In this document: positions 50,457-60,943 of the stretch, in pieces
How the letters are laid out: each line of letters begins with the position of its first letter
Numbering within the stretch: the stretch's first letter is position 1
Assembly (NCBI GenBank): GCA_018713745.1
Contig: DVOH01000024.1
Coordinates: forward strand, 1 to 64,000
Direction of reading: 5' to 3'
Length of the DNA: 64,000 bases
DNA from: Candidatus Stercoripulliclostridium merdipullorum
GTDB taxonomy: Bacteria > Bacillota > Clostridia > Christensenellales > DTU072
Position numbers and translations under genes: made by a program
The notes under the pieces: generated by a model
Databases searched by the model: none
Seen by the model: the letters and a program-made list of their open reading frames with translations, nothing else
Told to the model about the DNA's origin: nothing

Positions 50457-53400
50457 ATGAAACCTATCAACCTTGTTTTCCAAGGCATCGCCAATCGCAG
50501 CGAAACGTACGATTTCGGCAATCGCGCCGGCGGTTGTATCGTTTTGCCCGACGCCGATTTGCCGTTGGTTCGTCAGGCAGTCGTTCTTGCGTTGTTCGGT
50601 GCGGGCAACGATTCGGTAGACCTGACGCTTCCCGTGCAGATCGAATTCAAGTTTGCGCTCGGCGAAGAGGAATACACGTTGATTCGCCGTTTCGACGCCG
50701 ACGAAGGCGGCCACGTTGCCGAAACCGCGATTATTACCGACCTTGCCGAACAAGTCGTTTATGCCGAAGGAAAAGCCGAAGTCGACGCATATGTTGCCGA
50801 CCGTTTGGGGCTGAAAGTCAATGCCTTCGAGCGGTTGTTTGCCATCGATCTTGCCGACGCCGACGCCATCAATGCCGATGCGACGGTGCGTGAAAGTTTT
50901 ATTGCCGAGCATCTCAGCGGGATCGCGACGCCCGACGAAGTGATCACCAACTTTGCCGATCTCAGCGAGAAGGAAGCGGGTCTGATGGCGAAGATCGAAG
51001 GGATCGATCCGGTGACGCGCGATCAGATTCAGGAACACAAATTGGTCGTGGACAGCGACACCATCCGCCTGAACGAAATCCGCAAGGAGATGGACGAAGT
51101 ACAGACCGACATCAAATATGCCGCGGAGTATCAGCAGAACCTCGACAACTACTATCAATCCACTGCAAATCTCGAAAAGCTTCGCGAGCGCGAGCCCGAG
51201 ATCGAAGGGATCAAGGAGCGCGAAAAACGCGGCAGACTGGCGCGTTCGATCGAAGGGGTGGTGACGCGATACGACAGCGTGAAAGCGGAAGCGCAGGCGC
51301 TGAGAGCGTCGCTTGCCGATCAAGAAGCCAAAATCGAAGGGCTTCAGAAAAAGCTGACCGAAGGCAAAGCCGCCCAAAAGAGCCTGGAAGAAAAGTTTGT
51401 ATATCACAACGCACGGGTCGAAGAGTATCGCAACGCGCTCAATCGCATCATTGCGGACGGAGCCGCCGATCCGACGACACTTAAGATCAACAACGAAGTG
51501 CAAAGTTATTATGCCGACGCCGACCGTCAAATTGCCGAATTAACCGAACGCAAGGACGCGGTCGATGCCGAAGTCGAAGCCCTGCAACGCGAAGTTGCGG
51601 CTTTGCGTGCCAAAGAGCAGGATATCCGCAATGCGGCGGCATATAAGAGCGCGGTTTACAGAGGCGCCGCCCTCGAAGGATTGCGCAGCAGAATCGCATC
51701 CGAGATCGAAGGGGGCGAAAAAGCGATTGCCGATCTCGAAAAGCGTCTGGTCGAACTGTACGAAAACGGGGAAGGCGTTGACAAGAAGGTGCGCGAACTC
51801 CGCGCGACGACAGACTCGCTGCTTGCCAAAATCAAAGGACGTCACAACACGGTACACGAAGCGATCGACGCCGACGCGTTGCAAAAGATCACGCTGTATC
51901 TCAATCATATTATGGCGAGCAACTATTCGATCGAACTGGACGCCGTCCTCAAAAAGATCGAAGACGTCGAACGCGCCAACGCAACATACGTTGCCCGTAC
52001 CGAAGAAAAACGTGCGGCGATTGCCGAAGTCAAGGCGCATCTCGCGCGGCTAGAAGAGCGGTACCGTCTTCTCAACGAGAAGCTGACCGAATATTTGAGT
52101 TACAATCGGTTGCGGGATATTTCGGACGACATCGAGTACGGCAGTCACTGTCCGGTGTGCGACGGATTTGTCGCGTACAAAAAGAAACTTCCGCTCCGCG
52201 ATACCAAGGCGATCGAGTCGCAGATGGATGCCGTCAAAGCGGAAATCGAAAAGGATCGCGCGTTATTGGTTTCGGCGACCCATGACGTGGGACAACTGGA
52301 GTCGGCGGTTACGGTCAGCGAGCAATACCGCAACGCTTTGATCGAAACGCGGGACGCCCGCAAAGCGGTGCTGGACGATATTCTCAAAAAATTCGGATGT
52401 GCCGACACTGCCGAACTGCGGCAGAAATCGGAGCAGGCGGCGGCGCGCAGCAACACATTGACGCGAGTTCTCGAGCGGTATTATCAGACCGAAGCCGAAC
52501 TGCGGCAAAACACCGAAGCGCTGACGAAGATCAAGGACGAAATCTCGTATATCGAGTCGTCGACCCTGCCTGCCGAGCGCGACAGACTGGATGCAAACAA
52601 GGCGGCGCTTGCCGAAGCCGATGCGGCGTACGCCGAATTGGAAGGCTATTTCAACGGCGAAAGCGCGACGAGCCTTGCCGAAAAACTCGAGGTGGTCGAA
52701 CGCGAAACGGAGACGACGATTGCCGAACGCGAAACCAAAGAAGAACGCCTGCGGGAACTGTCGGATCAGCAGGAAGAATACTTCCGTACGTTGATGCTGT
52801 TGTCCACGCGGTCGGTCAAGGTGGAAGCCGACGGCGTCGAAATGGAATATTCGGACGTGGTCGCCAAGGTAATTATGCGCCTGATGCACGGGATCACGGC
52901 GGAAATCGAAAAGAACGAAGCCGAAAAAGACGTTGCCAAAGTCCGTCTTGCCGCGGTTCGCAAAGTCAATGCAGAAACCGAAGATGCGATTGCGGCGCAG
53001 AAAGAGCAGACCATTGCTTCGCGCGCGGCGATCGAGGCAAGCGAGAAGGTCGCCGAAGAAATTTTCAACGAGTACAAAGAGTCGTTCGATTTGCTGAAAG
53101 TCCGCTCTCATGCCGACCTCGAGCAGTATCTCGAATCGGAAGAAACGTTGGACGGCTACCGCGATCAGACCAATCAATATGCCGACGAAGTGGTTGCCAT
53201 CCGTGAGCAACTCAACATTTACGCCGACCGCGTCAATGCTTTGGGCGATTATTTCGACGCGGTGGAAGACAACAAATTCAAACTGGAAAAACTGCGTGCG
53301 GAAGAGCAGGTCGCCATTTCCGCCCTCAACGAAAGCCGCGTCGAGCAAGGCTCGATGGAACACCGTTATAAAGAACTGGTCGAATCCAATCAGCATCTTG

Positions 53401-53846
53401 CCCATCTCCAGTCCCGTCTGAAGAAGATCGAAGATCTTGCGCCCGCAATCAGCGAGGGAGCGATCATCGCCAAAGACCTTGCCGCGTTGATTGCCGAACG
53501 CCAGGAAGGCATCGTCAAAACGGTTTCGGCAGACCGATACGGCATCCGTATGGAAGAAGACGGTCATATCGCGCTGATTAACAATCGCCGTAACGGCAAA
53601 GAAGTATTGCCCGAAAAATACACCAAAGAAGAGCGGATGCTGATCCGGTTCTCGGCGGCGGCGGCATACAACCGTATCGTGACCGAATTGCTGGGAGGCG
53701 AAACCACGCCGATCATGGTGCTGGAAGAGGATGCCTGCGACAAAGCGCAGATCGGCGTGCTTGCAGAATATGCCCGCAACAACGATCTGATCGTTATGCC
53801 CCGCAACGAAAACGCGTTTTTCAAAGCGGCAAGCAAACTTTCTTGA
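50457..53846 (+). CDS. SbcC/Rad50-like coiled-coil protein with zinc hook but degenerate ATPase motifs
   Basis: 1129 aa; N-terminus MKPINLVFQGIANRSETYDFGNRAGG..QAVVLALFG aligns by eye to SbcC; long coiled coils; 'HCPVCDGF' hook at residue ~565; no Walker A; GGAGGAG SD before ATG 50457. Confidence 0.75.
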   Translation: MKPINLVFQGIANRSETYDFGNRAGGCIVLPDADLPLVRQAVVLALFGAGNDSVDLTLPVQIEFKFALGEEEYTLIRRFDADEGGHVAETAIITDLAEQVVYAEGKAEVDAYVADRLGLKVNAFERLFAIDLADADAINADATVRESFIAEHLSGIATPDEVITNFADLSEKEAGLMAKIEGIDPVTRDQIQEHKLVVDSDTIRLNEIRKEMDEVQTDIKYAAEYQQNLDNYYQSTANLEKLREREPEIEGIKEREKRGRLARSIEGVVTRYDSVKAEAQALRASLADQEAKIEGLQKKLTEGKAAQKSLEEKFVYHNARVEEYRNALNRIIADGAADPTTLKINNEVQSYYADADRQIAELTERKDAVDAEVEALQREVAALRAKEQDIRNAAAYKSAVYRGAALEGLRSRIASEIEGGEKAIADLEKRLVELYENGEGVDKKVRELRATTDSLLAKIKGRHNTVHEAIDADALQKITLYLNHIMASNYSIELDAVLKKIEDVERANATYVARTEEKRAAIAEVKAHLARLEERYRLLNEKLTEYLSYNRLRDISDDIEYGSHCPVCDGFVAYKKKLPLRDTKAIESQMDAVKAEIEKDRALLVSATHDVGQLESAVTVSEQYRNALIETRDARKAVLDDILKKFGCADTAELRQKSEQAAARSNTLTRVLERYYQTEAELRQNTEALTKIKDEISYIESSTLPAERDRLDANKAALAEADAAYAELEGYFNGESATSLAEKLEVVERETETTIAERETKEERLRELSDQQEEYFRTLMLLSTRSVKVEADGVEMEYSDVVAKVIMRLMHGITAEIEKNEAEKDVAKVRLAAVRKVNAETEDAIAAQKEQTIASRAAIEASEKVAEEIFNEYKESFDLLKVRSHADLEQYLESEETLDGYRDQTNQYADEVVAIREQLNIYADRVNALGDYFDAVEDNKFKLEKLRAEEQVAISALNESRVEQGSMEHRYKELVESNQHLAHLQSRLKKIEDLAPAISEGAIIAKDLAALIAERQEGIVKTVSADRYGIRMEEDGHIALINNRRNGKEVLPEKYTKEERMLIRFSAAAAYNRIVTELLGGETTPIMVLEEDACDKAQIGVLAEYARNNDLIVMPRNENAFFKAASKLS

Positions 53847-53869
53847 TTGATTCATAACTATATAGGCGG

Positions 53870-53902
53870 CAATTCCGCTCCCGTAAGGGGCGGAATTGTT
53901 TT
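53870..53902 (+). terminator. Intrinsic terminator after SbcC-like gene
   Basis: CAATTCCG-CTCCC-GTAA-GGGG-CGGAATTGTTTT. Confidence 0.75.
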
Positions 53903-53920
53903 AGCCGAGGGGTAAAACCG

Positions 53921-54919
53921 ATGACGGTAATTCTCGAAGTAAAAGGGGTATCCAAAACCTATAAGCTCAAGCGCGGTCGCGGCATTTTGAAAGCGGTGGA
54001 CAACGTTTCGTTCGGCGTTGCGTCGGGCGAAATCGTCGGCTTGCTGGGACCCAACGGCGCGGGCAAAACGACTCTGATCAAAATCATTGCGGGACTTGCT
54101 TCTCCCGATGCGGGCGTCGTGACGATCGAAGGGTATCGCACCGACCGCGAACGCGAAAAAGCAATGCGTCATGTCGGCGGTGTGATCGAGACGCCCGACC
54201 TTTACCCCGATTGGAGCGGCAGGCGCAATCTCGAATATTTTGCTTCCGTACAGCCCCCCGAAACGGTTGCCGGCGAAGGGAGCGCGGCGCTTTCTCCAAA
54301 ACTTCGGATCAAAGCAAGGATCGACGAGGTTCTTTCGATCGTCGGCTTGTCGGCGCGCCAACAGGACGCCGTCAAAAAATATTCACTCGGAATGAAGCAG
54401 CGTTTGGGCATTGCGCAGGCATTGCTCGGCAATCCGCGTATGCTGATTCTGGACGAACCCGCCAACGGTTTGGATCCGGAGGGGATCCGCGAAGTCAGGC
54501 TGTTGCTGCATAAACTTGCGTCCGAAGGGATGGCAATCCTCGTATCCAGTCATCAGCTTGCCGAAATGCAACAAATGTGCGACCGGGTGCTGATCATGTC
54601 GGAGGGCGTTTTGACGCGCGAAGTGGGCATCAAAGAATTGGAGCAAGGGGAATCCCGCTCGCACGAAATCGTCATCGGGACCGACGACGTCGATCGATGC
54701 CGCGCCATTCTGACCGAAAAATTCAACGCCGCGGTCCGTGAGGGGGAGGGCGGTGAGATCATAGCCGTTTGCGGTGCTCCGATTGCCGAGATCAGCAAAG
54801 AACTTGTTTTGGGCGGGGTCAGTCTCCGCTCGATCGGCGAGCGCCGGCGGAACCTGGAGGACGTTTTCCTTGACGCAACCAGTCGCCGCGTATCGGAGGA
54901 GGACATCGGCAGTGTTTAA
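53921..54919 (+). CDS. ABC transporter ATP-binding protein
   Basis: 'LGPNGAGKTTLIKIIAGL', 'YSLGMKQRLGIAQALLGNPRMLILDEPANGLDP'. Confidence 0.95.
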   Translation: MTVILEVKGVSKTYKLKRGRGILKAVDNVSFGVASGEIVGLLGPNGAGKTTLIKIIAGLASPDAGVVTIEGYRTDREREKAMRHVGGVIETPDLYPDWSGRRNLEYFASVQPPETVAGEGSAALSPKLRIKARIDEVLSIVGLSARQQDAVKKYSLGMKQRLGIAQALLGNPRMLILDEPANGLDPEGIREVRLLLHKLASEGMAILVSSHQLAEMQQMCDRVLIMSEGVLTREVGIKELEQGESRSHEIVIGTDDVDRCRAILTEKFNAAVREGEGGEIIAVCGAPIAEISKELVLGGVSLRSIGERRRNLEDVFLDATSRRVSEEDIGSV

Positions 54920-55967
54920 GCAATTCTATTGTGCCGAATGCAAAAAGGCGACGCGTCTGAAAGCCATTGTCGGATTGCTTGTCGCGGCGGTTTTGCTGTG
55001 CGTCGTGTATCTTGCCGTGGTCGGCGTGGTGCGCAGCGTCGCTTCGGACGAAATCGAAGGACAGCTCCCCGCCGATTTTGCCGTCGTTCGTTTTTCGCCC
55101 GAGACCAATCGCATCGGGTTGGAGAACGCGCGCGAAATGCTGGAAGAAGCATTGCGGCAGAAAGAAGAGCAGGGATATTCGTATTATATCGGGACCAACG
55201 ATCCCGTCTATGCGGCAAAATCGATGGTTGCGCTTTATGAGTATGCCGTCGAACACGATCTTTCGGGTTCCTATACCGTATATATGGGCAATGAAACATT
55301 GCTGATGATGATTGCGCCGCTGTCTTATCCCGCTACGGTGGCGGGGCTTTTGTCGGTGCTGATGCTGTTCCCGATGATCTACGCCGTCATTGTAGGGGTG
55401 CGTTCGTTCGCGTCCGAATTCCGCGATCGCACGATCAAACTCGTACTGCTTCGTCCCGTCCGCAGAGAAACTTTGGCGCTGACCAAACTCCTTGCCGTAT
55501 TAACGCACGCCGCCGCGGCGTTTGCGGCGACCCTCCTGCTTGCGCTGATCGCGGGGGCGATTCCAGCAACGACAACGTCGGTTGCCGATACGATTTATGT
55601 ATTCAACGCCTCCGACGCGTTTGTCGCTTCCGACGCCTTTGTTCTCTGTCCGGCAATTTTGTTCGGCTTGTTGTCGGTGCTTGTTGTGGCGGCGGTGTCG
55701 TATGCCTTCGGCTTGCTGTTGCGCAAAGTTTCGAGCGCCATGCTTCTTTCGCTGTTGCTGGTGTTTGACGTCACGGGAATCGTACTGCAACTGACGGGGC
55801 TGTCGCGGTTTTCGTTTGGGACGGCGTTGTCGCTGTCGTATTTCTTCGGCGCGGGCATTACCGTTCCGCAGGCAAACTTCTTCCTGTCGGCGGCAATCCT
55901 GATTTTGTGGGGCGTCGGGCTGCCGCTTGCGGCAATCCTTCTTTTCCGCAAACGGGACGTTGCTTAG
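54912..55967 (+). CDS. ABC-2-type transporter permease
   Basis: Multi-TM; 'FASEFRDRTIKLVLLRPVRRETLALTKLLAVL'; GTG start overlapping the ATPase gene. Confidence 0.85.
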   Translation: MFKQFYCAECKKATRLKAIVGLLVAAVLLCVVYLAVVGVVRSVASDEIEGQLPADFAVVRFSPETNRIGLENAREMLEEALRQKEEQGYSYYIGTNDPVYAAKSMVALYEYAVEHDLSGSYTVYMGNETLLMMIAPLSYPATVAGLLSVLMLFPMIYAVIVGVRSFASEFRDRTIKLVLLRPVRRETLALTKLLAVLTHAAAAFAATLLLALIAGAIPATTTSVADTIYVFNASDAFVASDAFVLCPAILFGLLSVLVVAAVSYAFGLLLRKVSSAMLLSLLLVFDVTGIVLQLTGLSRFSFGTALSLSYFFGAGITVPQANFFLSAAILILWGVGLPLAAILLFRKRDVA

Positions 55968-56017
55968 CGGTTCGGTCGCAGCGAAAAGCCGTTTTGCCCG
56001 ATTTGCGCCGAAAAGTA

Positions 56018-56046
56018 TTGACAACAGGGCATTATTAGGATATAAT
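56018..56046 (+). promoter_or_regulatory. Perfect-consensus promoter for greA-lysS
   Basis: TTGACA-17 nt-TATAAT. Confidence 0.75.
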
Positions 56047-56112
56047 CCATTAGATTAAAGGTTGACATCTTTGGGTTCGGCTTGCATTACATCACGTTAA
56101 ATTGGAGGAACT

Positions 56113-56586
56113 ATGGAAAAAACCATACCCCTGACCCAAGCGTTCTTCGACGAGAACGCGGCACGCCTCAAGCATCTCGAAACCACGGGACGTACCGAGG
56201 TTTCCAACGCGATCAAAACGGCGAAAGAGTTCGGCGATCTCAGCGAGAATGCCGAGTATACCGCCGCCAAGAACGCGCAGGAACGCCTTGAAATCGAAAT
56301 CGCACAGCTTTCCGAAATGCTGTCCAAAGCCTATCCGATCGACCTCAGCCTGCTCGGAACCAAATCCGTTGCGGTGGGCAATAAGGTCAAGATCTACGAT
56401 TGTGAATTTGACGAAGAAATCGAGTATCAGATCGTCAGCAGCGTCGAGGCAAACAGCGAGAAGTGCAAAATCAGCGACGTCAGTCCTTTGGGCAAAGCGT
56501 TGATGGGGCATAAGGCGGGAGAAACCGTCGTCGCCAAGACCCCGGGCGGAGAAATCGAACTGAAAATCCTTAATATTTCCAAATAA
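56113..56586 (+). CDS. greA: Transcription elongation factor GreA
   Basis: 'ARLKHLETTGRTEVSNAIKTAKEFGDLSENAEYTAAKNAQ', 'SPLGKALMGHKAGETVVAKTPGGEIELKIL'. Confidence 0.93.
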   Translation: MEKTIPLTQAFFDENAARLKHLETTGRTEVSNAIKTAKEFGDLSENAEYTAAKNAQERLEIEIAQLSEMLSKAYPIDLSLLGTKSVAVGNKVKIYDCEFDEEIEYQIVSSVEANSEKCKISDVSPLGKALMGHKAGETVVAKTPGGEIELKILNISK

Positions 56587-56598
56587 AGGCAGGCAACT

Positions 56599-58092
56599 AT
56601 GGATGACCGGAATATGATGCCCGAAACGGCGGCGGAAGACATAAACGAGCTGATCGCCGTCCGCAGAGAAAAACTTGCCGCACTGCGTGCGGAGGGCAAA
56701 GATCCTTATCAGGAAGTGCGTTTTGACGTTACGGCGCACGCGAAAGACATTTTTGACGATTACGCGGCGTACGAAGGCAAAACCGTCCGCATGGCGGGGC
56801 GTATTATGTCCCGTCGAATCATGGGCAAGGCAAGTTTTGCCCATATTCAGGACGGAACGGCGGAAATTCAGATGTATTTCCGCATTGACGGCGTAGGCCC
56901 CGAGCAGTATGACGCGTTCAAAAAGACCGACATCGGCGACATCATCGGCGTCGAAGGCGAAGTCTTTACGACGCACAAAGGCGAAATCAGCCTGAAAGTG
57001 ACGTCTTTCCTGTTGCTCAGCAAATCGTTGCTGCCCCTTCCCGAAAAGTTTCACGGACTGCGTGACACCGATCTTCGTTACCGTCAGCGTTACGTCGATC
57101 TGATCATGAATCCCGAAGTCAAAGAGACGTTTGTCAAACGGAGCAAAATCGTTTCGGCAATCCGCGCGTTTCTGGACGGCAAGGGCTTTCTCGAAGTCGA
57201 AACGCCCATTCTCAACACGATTATGGGCGGGGCAAACGCCAGACCGTTTGTCACCCATCACAACACTCTCGACCTCGACATGTATCTCCGCATCGCGCCC
57301 GAACTGTATCTCAAACGTTTGATCGTCGGCGGATTCTTGAAGGTTTACGAGATGGGACGCCTGTTCCGCAACGAAGGGATGAGCATCAAGCACAATCCCG
57401 AATTCACGACGATGGAACTTTATCAGGCGTATACCGATTACAACGGGATGATGGACATCGTCGAAGAACTTTATCAGTATTGTGCCGAAACCGTACTCGG
57501 GACGACCGAAATCACTTATCAGGGTACGCCGATTCATCTCGGCGGAAAGTGGCGCCGCGTGACGATGGCGGATCTTGTCAAAGAACACACGGGGATCGAC
57601 TTTTATGCCGACGATATGCCGACCGTGATTCGGAAGGCGGAGTCGGTCGGCGTTTATCTCGACAAAGACGTCAGCTGGGGCAACGCAATGTACAAAATCT
57701 TCGATCAGCTGATCGAAGAGAAATTGGTACAACCCACTTTCGTCATCGACTATCCCGTCGAGGTCAGCCCCCTTGCCAAACGCAAGAAGGACGACCCGCG
57801 TCTGACCGAACGGTTTGAGTTCTTTATCTATGCGCGCGAAATGGGCAACGCGTTCAGCGAGCTCAACGACCCCATCGATCAGAGAGGGCGGTTTGAAGAT
57901 CAGGTCAAAGCCCGTGCCGCAGGCGACGACGAAGCCCAGATGATGGACGAGGACTTTGTCACCGCGCTCGAATACGGCATGCCGCCCACGGGCGGACTGG
58001 GCATCGGGATCGATCGGATGATTATGCTGTTTACCGATCAGGCGTCGATCCGTGACGTATTGCTGTTCCCGACCATGAAACCTCGCGCATAA
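56599..58092 (+). CDS. lysS: Lysyl-tRNA synthetase, class II
   Basis: '[10 protein letters not shown]', 'FLEVETPIL', '[29 protein letters not shown]', '[21 protein letters not shown]'. Confidence 0.97.
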   Translation: MDDRNMMPETAAEDINELIAVRREKLAALRAEGKDPYQEVRFDVTAHAKDIFDDYAAYEGKTVRMAGRIMSRRIMGKASFAHIQDGTAEIQMYFRIDGVGPEQYDAFKKTDIGDIIGVEGEVFTTHKGEISLKVTSFLLLSKSLLPLPEKFHGLRDTDLRYRQRYVDLIMNPEVKETFVKRSKIVSAIRAFLDGKGFLEVETPILNTIMGGANARPFVTHHNTLDLDMYLRIAPELYLKRLIVGGFLKVYEMGRLFRNEGMSIKHNPEFTTMELYQAYTDYNGMMDIVEELYQYCAETVLGTTEITYQGTPIHLGGKWRRVTMADLVKEHTGIDFYADDMPTVIRKAESVGVYLDKDVSWGNAMYKIFDQLIEEKLVQPTFVIDYPVEVSPLAKRKKDDPRLTERFEFFIYAREMGNAFSELNDPIDQRGRFEDQVKARAAGDDEAQMMDEDFVTALEYGMPPTGGLGIGIDRMIMLFTDQASIRDVLLFPTMKPRA

Positions 58093-59339
58093 TGCGTACG
58101 CCTCTTCGCGATGCGCTGCAGGCGCATCTGGATCATCTTTCGTTTCACACCCCCGCCCACAGCGGGGTTTGTGTTTTTTCGGACGATCCGCGCTTTGACG
58201 TCACCGAGCTCGATTTCAGCGACAATCTCCACGCGCCGACAGGCGTGCTTGCCGAAAGCATGGCGGAAACGGCAGCCGCTTTCGGCGTCGACTTTGTCCG
58301 CTATGTTACGGCGGGCGCGACGGCGGCGATTCATACGGCGATTCTTGCGGCCGACGGACCTTATCTCGTATTCGGCAGCGCGCATAAATCGGTATTCAAC
58401 GGACTGCGACTCAAAGGCGCGGAAAGTTATGTATACACCGCCCGCGATCTTCCTGCCGCCCTCGAAAAAACACGGGCAAAAACGTTGATCGTCACTTCTC
58501 CCGACTATTACGGCAACTGTCTTCCTCTGAAAAATATCGCAAGGACCGCGCATGCTTTCGGTTGCACCGTGATCGTCGACGCGTCGCACGGCTCGCATTT
58601 TGCGTTTTCTCAAAAACTACCGGTTTCGGCATCCGAATACGGAGATATCGTTATCTATTCTTTGCACAAAACAATGCCCGTCCCGACGGGCGGCGCGCTG
58701 ATCGCGTGCAGGGCGGCGTATGCCGAGACAGTATCGGCGGCATTTGAGATCTGCCATACGACCTCTCCCTCTTACCCGATCATGACGGCGATCGAGGGGG
58801 CGGTCGATCTCTTCCGCAGGGAGGGGGAAGCGCTTTACGAACGGGTGTTTGACGCATTGGATGGGTTCGAGCGGGATTTGCCGAAGCCCTTTTCGATCGT
58901 GCGGGCAGAGGACCGTACCCGTTTGGTGTTGACTTCGCCGTATCTCGGGACAGCCGTCGCCGACGCCCTGCAACGGCATGAGATTTATCCCGAGTGCGCG
59001 GACGGCTCCCGCGTTACGCTGATCGTTACGCCGTTCAATGCCCGTCATCTCGGTCGGGTAACCGAAGTGCTGCGGCAACAAAGGGCGTATCCCCCCGCAG
59101 AGCCCGAGCCGCATTTTTCCCGCGGGATGGTGCAGCTGTCGTTCGGCAGGGAGTTCGAAGCGGTGCCGCTTTCGGACGCAATCGGTCGAATTGCTTATCG
59201 GGAAGCGGGGCTGTATCCTCCGGGGACGCCGGTCGTTTATTCGGGCGAGGTGCTGAGCGAAGAGAAGGCCGAGCTTCTGAAAAAGTGGGGCAACCGAACG
59301 TTCGGACTTGATTGCGGACGGATACTTGTGGTAAAATAA
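58092..59339 (+). CDS. Orn/Lys/Arg decarboxylase-family aminotransferase-fold protein (YaaO-like)
   Basis: 'LHAPTGVLAESMAETAAAFGVDFVRYVTAGATAAIHTAIL', 'VDASHGSHFAF', 'YSLHKTMPVPTGGALI'; upstream of tmk as in B. subtilis. Confidence 0.85.
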   Translation: MRTPLRDALQAHLDHLSFHTPAHSGVCVFSDDPRFDVTELDFSDNLHAPTGVLAESMAETAAAFGVDFVRYVTAGATAAIHTAILAADGPYLVFGSAHKSVFNGLRLKGAESYVYTARDLPAALEKTRAKTLIVTSPDYYGNCLPLKNIARTAHAFGCTVIVDASHGSHFAFSQKLPVSASEYGDIVIYSLHKTMPVPTGGALIACRAAYAETVSAAFEICHTTSPSYPIMTAIEGAVDLFRREGEALYERVFDALDGFERDLPKPFSIVRAEDRTRLVLTSPYLGTAVADALQRHEIYPECADGSRVTLIVTPFNARHLGRVTEVLRQQRAYPPAEPEPHFSRGMVQLSFGREFEAVPLSDAIGRIAYREAGLYPPGTPVVYSGEVLSEEKAELLKKWGNRTFGLDCGRILVVK

Positions 59340-59357
59340 AACGGTGAGGATCTATCG

Positions 59358-59984
59358 TTGAACGGGAAGCTGATTACGTTTGAAGGATGCGAAGGCGTCG
59401 GCAAGTCGACGCAGCTGCGTTTGCTGAAGGAGTACCTTGAGCGTACGGGTCAGTCTGCCGTTTTTACAAGGGAGCCGGGCGGGACTCCGATCGCGGAGGA
59501 AATCCGCTCCATGCTCCTTTACAAAAACTTTGAGATTTCGCCCGTTGTCGAAGCCTATTTGTTTGCAACGGCGCGTGCCGATCACGTCAACCGCGTCATT
59601 CTGCCCGCATTGGAGCAGGGCAAGCTGGTCGTGTGCGACCGCTATCTCGACAGCTCGCTTGCCTACCAAGGCGTCGCGCGCGGATTGGGCATCGATACCG
59701 TACTGGCATACAATCGCTATGCCGTCCAAACCTGTATGCCCGATTATACCGTTTTTTTGAAGATGGATCCTTTGCATTCCTGGCGCAAGCAAAAAGGCAA
59801 GACCGTCGAAGGCGATCGGATGGAGCAGGAAGACGCGGCGTTTCATTCGGCGGTGTATCGCGGCTTTTTGGAACTCGAACAACGTTATCCCGAGCGCTAT
59901 CTGACCATTGTGCCGCAAGAGGACAAACTGGCGACGCATGCCGCCATTGTCGGCGCGTTGGTCGCCAAACGGGTGATCGGATGA
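59358..59984 (+). CDS. tmk: Thymidylate kinase
   Basis: 'TFEGCEGVGKSTQLRLLKEYL', 'TREPGGTPIAEEIR', 'DRYLDSSLAYQG'; TTG start. Confidence 0.95.
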   Translation: MNGKLITFEGCEGVGKSTQLRLLKEYLERTGQSAVFTREPGGTPIAEEIRSMLLYKNFEISPVVEAYLFATARADHVNRVILPALEQGKLVVCDRYLDSSLAYQGVARGLGIDTVLAYNRYAVQTCMPDYTVFLKMDPLHSWRKQKGKTVEGDRMEQEDAAFHSAVYRGFLELEQRYPERYLTIVPQEDKLATHAAIVGALVAKRVIG

Positions 59985-60943
59985 TCGATCGTCGCGTTCT
60001 GGCAAGTGAAGCGTTTGCGACATGGCTCAGGACGGTGCGTTCGGGCAGCGTGTCGCATGCCTATTTGTTGCTGGGTGCCGATACCGCGGTGCGCGGATTG
60101 TTTGCCGATCGGATGGCGGCGGCGGTGCTGTGTCCCGATTACGGATGCGGTGTTTGCGCAAGTTGCCGCGCGATCACGGGGCACTGTTATCCCGACGTCA
60201 AATATTACAATTCCGACGGCAAAATGAAGGTGGAAGACGCCGAAAAGCTGATCGAAGATACTTACGTCAAAGGGATGAACGGTCACAAATTTTATTTTGT
60301 CGACCGTGCCGAAAGCCTTTCGCCCGCGGTGCAGAACAAATTGCTCAAGGTTTTTGAAGATCCTTCTCCCAACGTTACGATCGTATTGGAAGCGACGGGA
60401 GAAAGCGGAATCCTTCCGACGGTACTCTCCCGCGCCAAGCGACTGTATCTGCCTCGGTTTTCGGTAGAGGAGATCAAAGCGGAACTGATCGAAGAGGGGC
60501 ATCCCGACGGCAAAGCCGAAATCGCGGCAATTCTCTCGGACGGACGGTTTGACCGTGCGTTCCGCTATCTCGAGGACGAGCGGTACGAAGCATTGTATCG
60601 GGAGGCGTTTGAAGTTTTGACCAACTGCAAAAAATCCTCCGACATTGCCGCATTTCTCGACAGTCCGCTGTTTGCCAAAGATCAGCTGCCGACGGCGCTC
60701 GAACTGTTTGAAATCATTTTGCGCGATTGTCTTGCGTATCTGTCGGGGGATCCCCGGTTTACGACGGTCAACCGCGATTATTATATTCGTCAGATTGCGG
60801 CGGGCTTCAGCCCGGGCGGCGCGGCAATGGCAATTCTGGCGCTTGCCAAAGCCCGCAAAATGCTGACGTTCAACGTAGGCGCGGTCACCGTTGCCGAAAC
60901 CGTTTTGTTTGATATTCTGGAGGCTAAATACAAATGGCGATAG
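59981..60943 (+). CDS. holB: DNA polymerase III delta' subunit (HolB-type)
   Basis: 'SHAYLLLGADT', Zn-binding 'CPDYGCGVCASCRAI', 'AVQNKLLKVFEDPSPNVTIVL'; ATGA overlap with tmk. Confidence 0.88.
   Translation: MIDRRVLASEAFATWLRTVRSGSVSHAYLLLGADTAVRGLFADRMAAAVLCPDYGCGVCASCRAITGHCYPDVKYYNSDGKMKVEDAEKLIEDTYVKGMNGHKFYFVDRAESLSPAVQNKLLKVFEDPSPNVTIVLEATGESGILPTVLSRAKRLYLPRFSVEEIKAELIEEGHPDGKAEIAAILSDGRFDRAFRYLEDERYEALYREAFEVLTNCKKSSDIAAFLDSPLFAKDQLPTALELFEIILRDCLAYLSGDPRFTTVNRDYYIRQIAAGFSPGGAAMAILALAKARKMLTFNVGAVTVAETVLFDILEAKYKWR

Noticed and set aside
52263-53855. 530-aa ORF antisense to the SbcC-like gene
   Set aside because: Phe/Arg-rich complement of a coiled-coil gene; no initiation signals.
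56092-57732. 546-aa ORF antisense to greA/lysS
   Set aside because: Spans two conserved genes on the other strand; codon-bias artefact.
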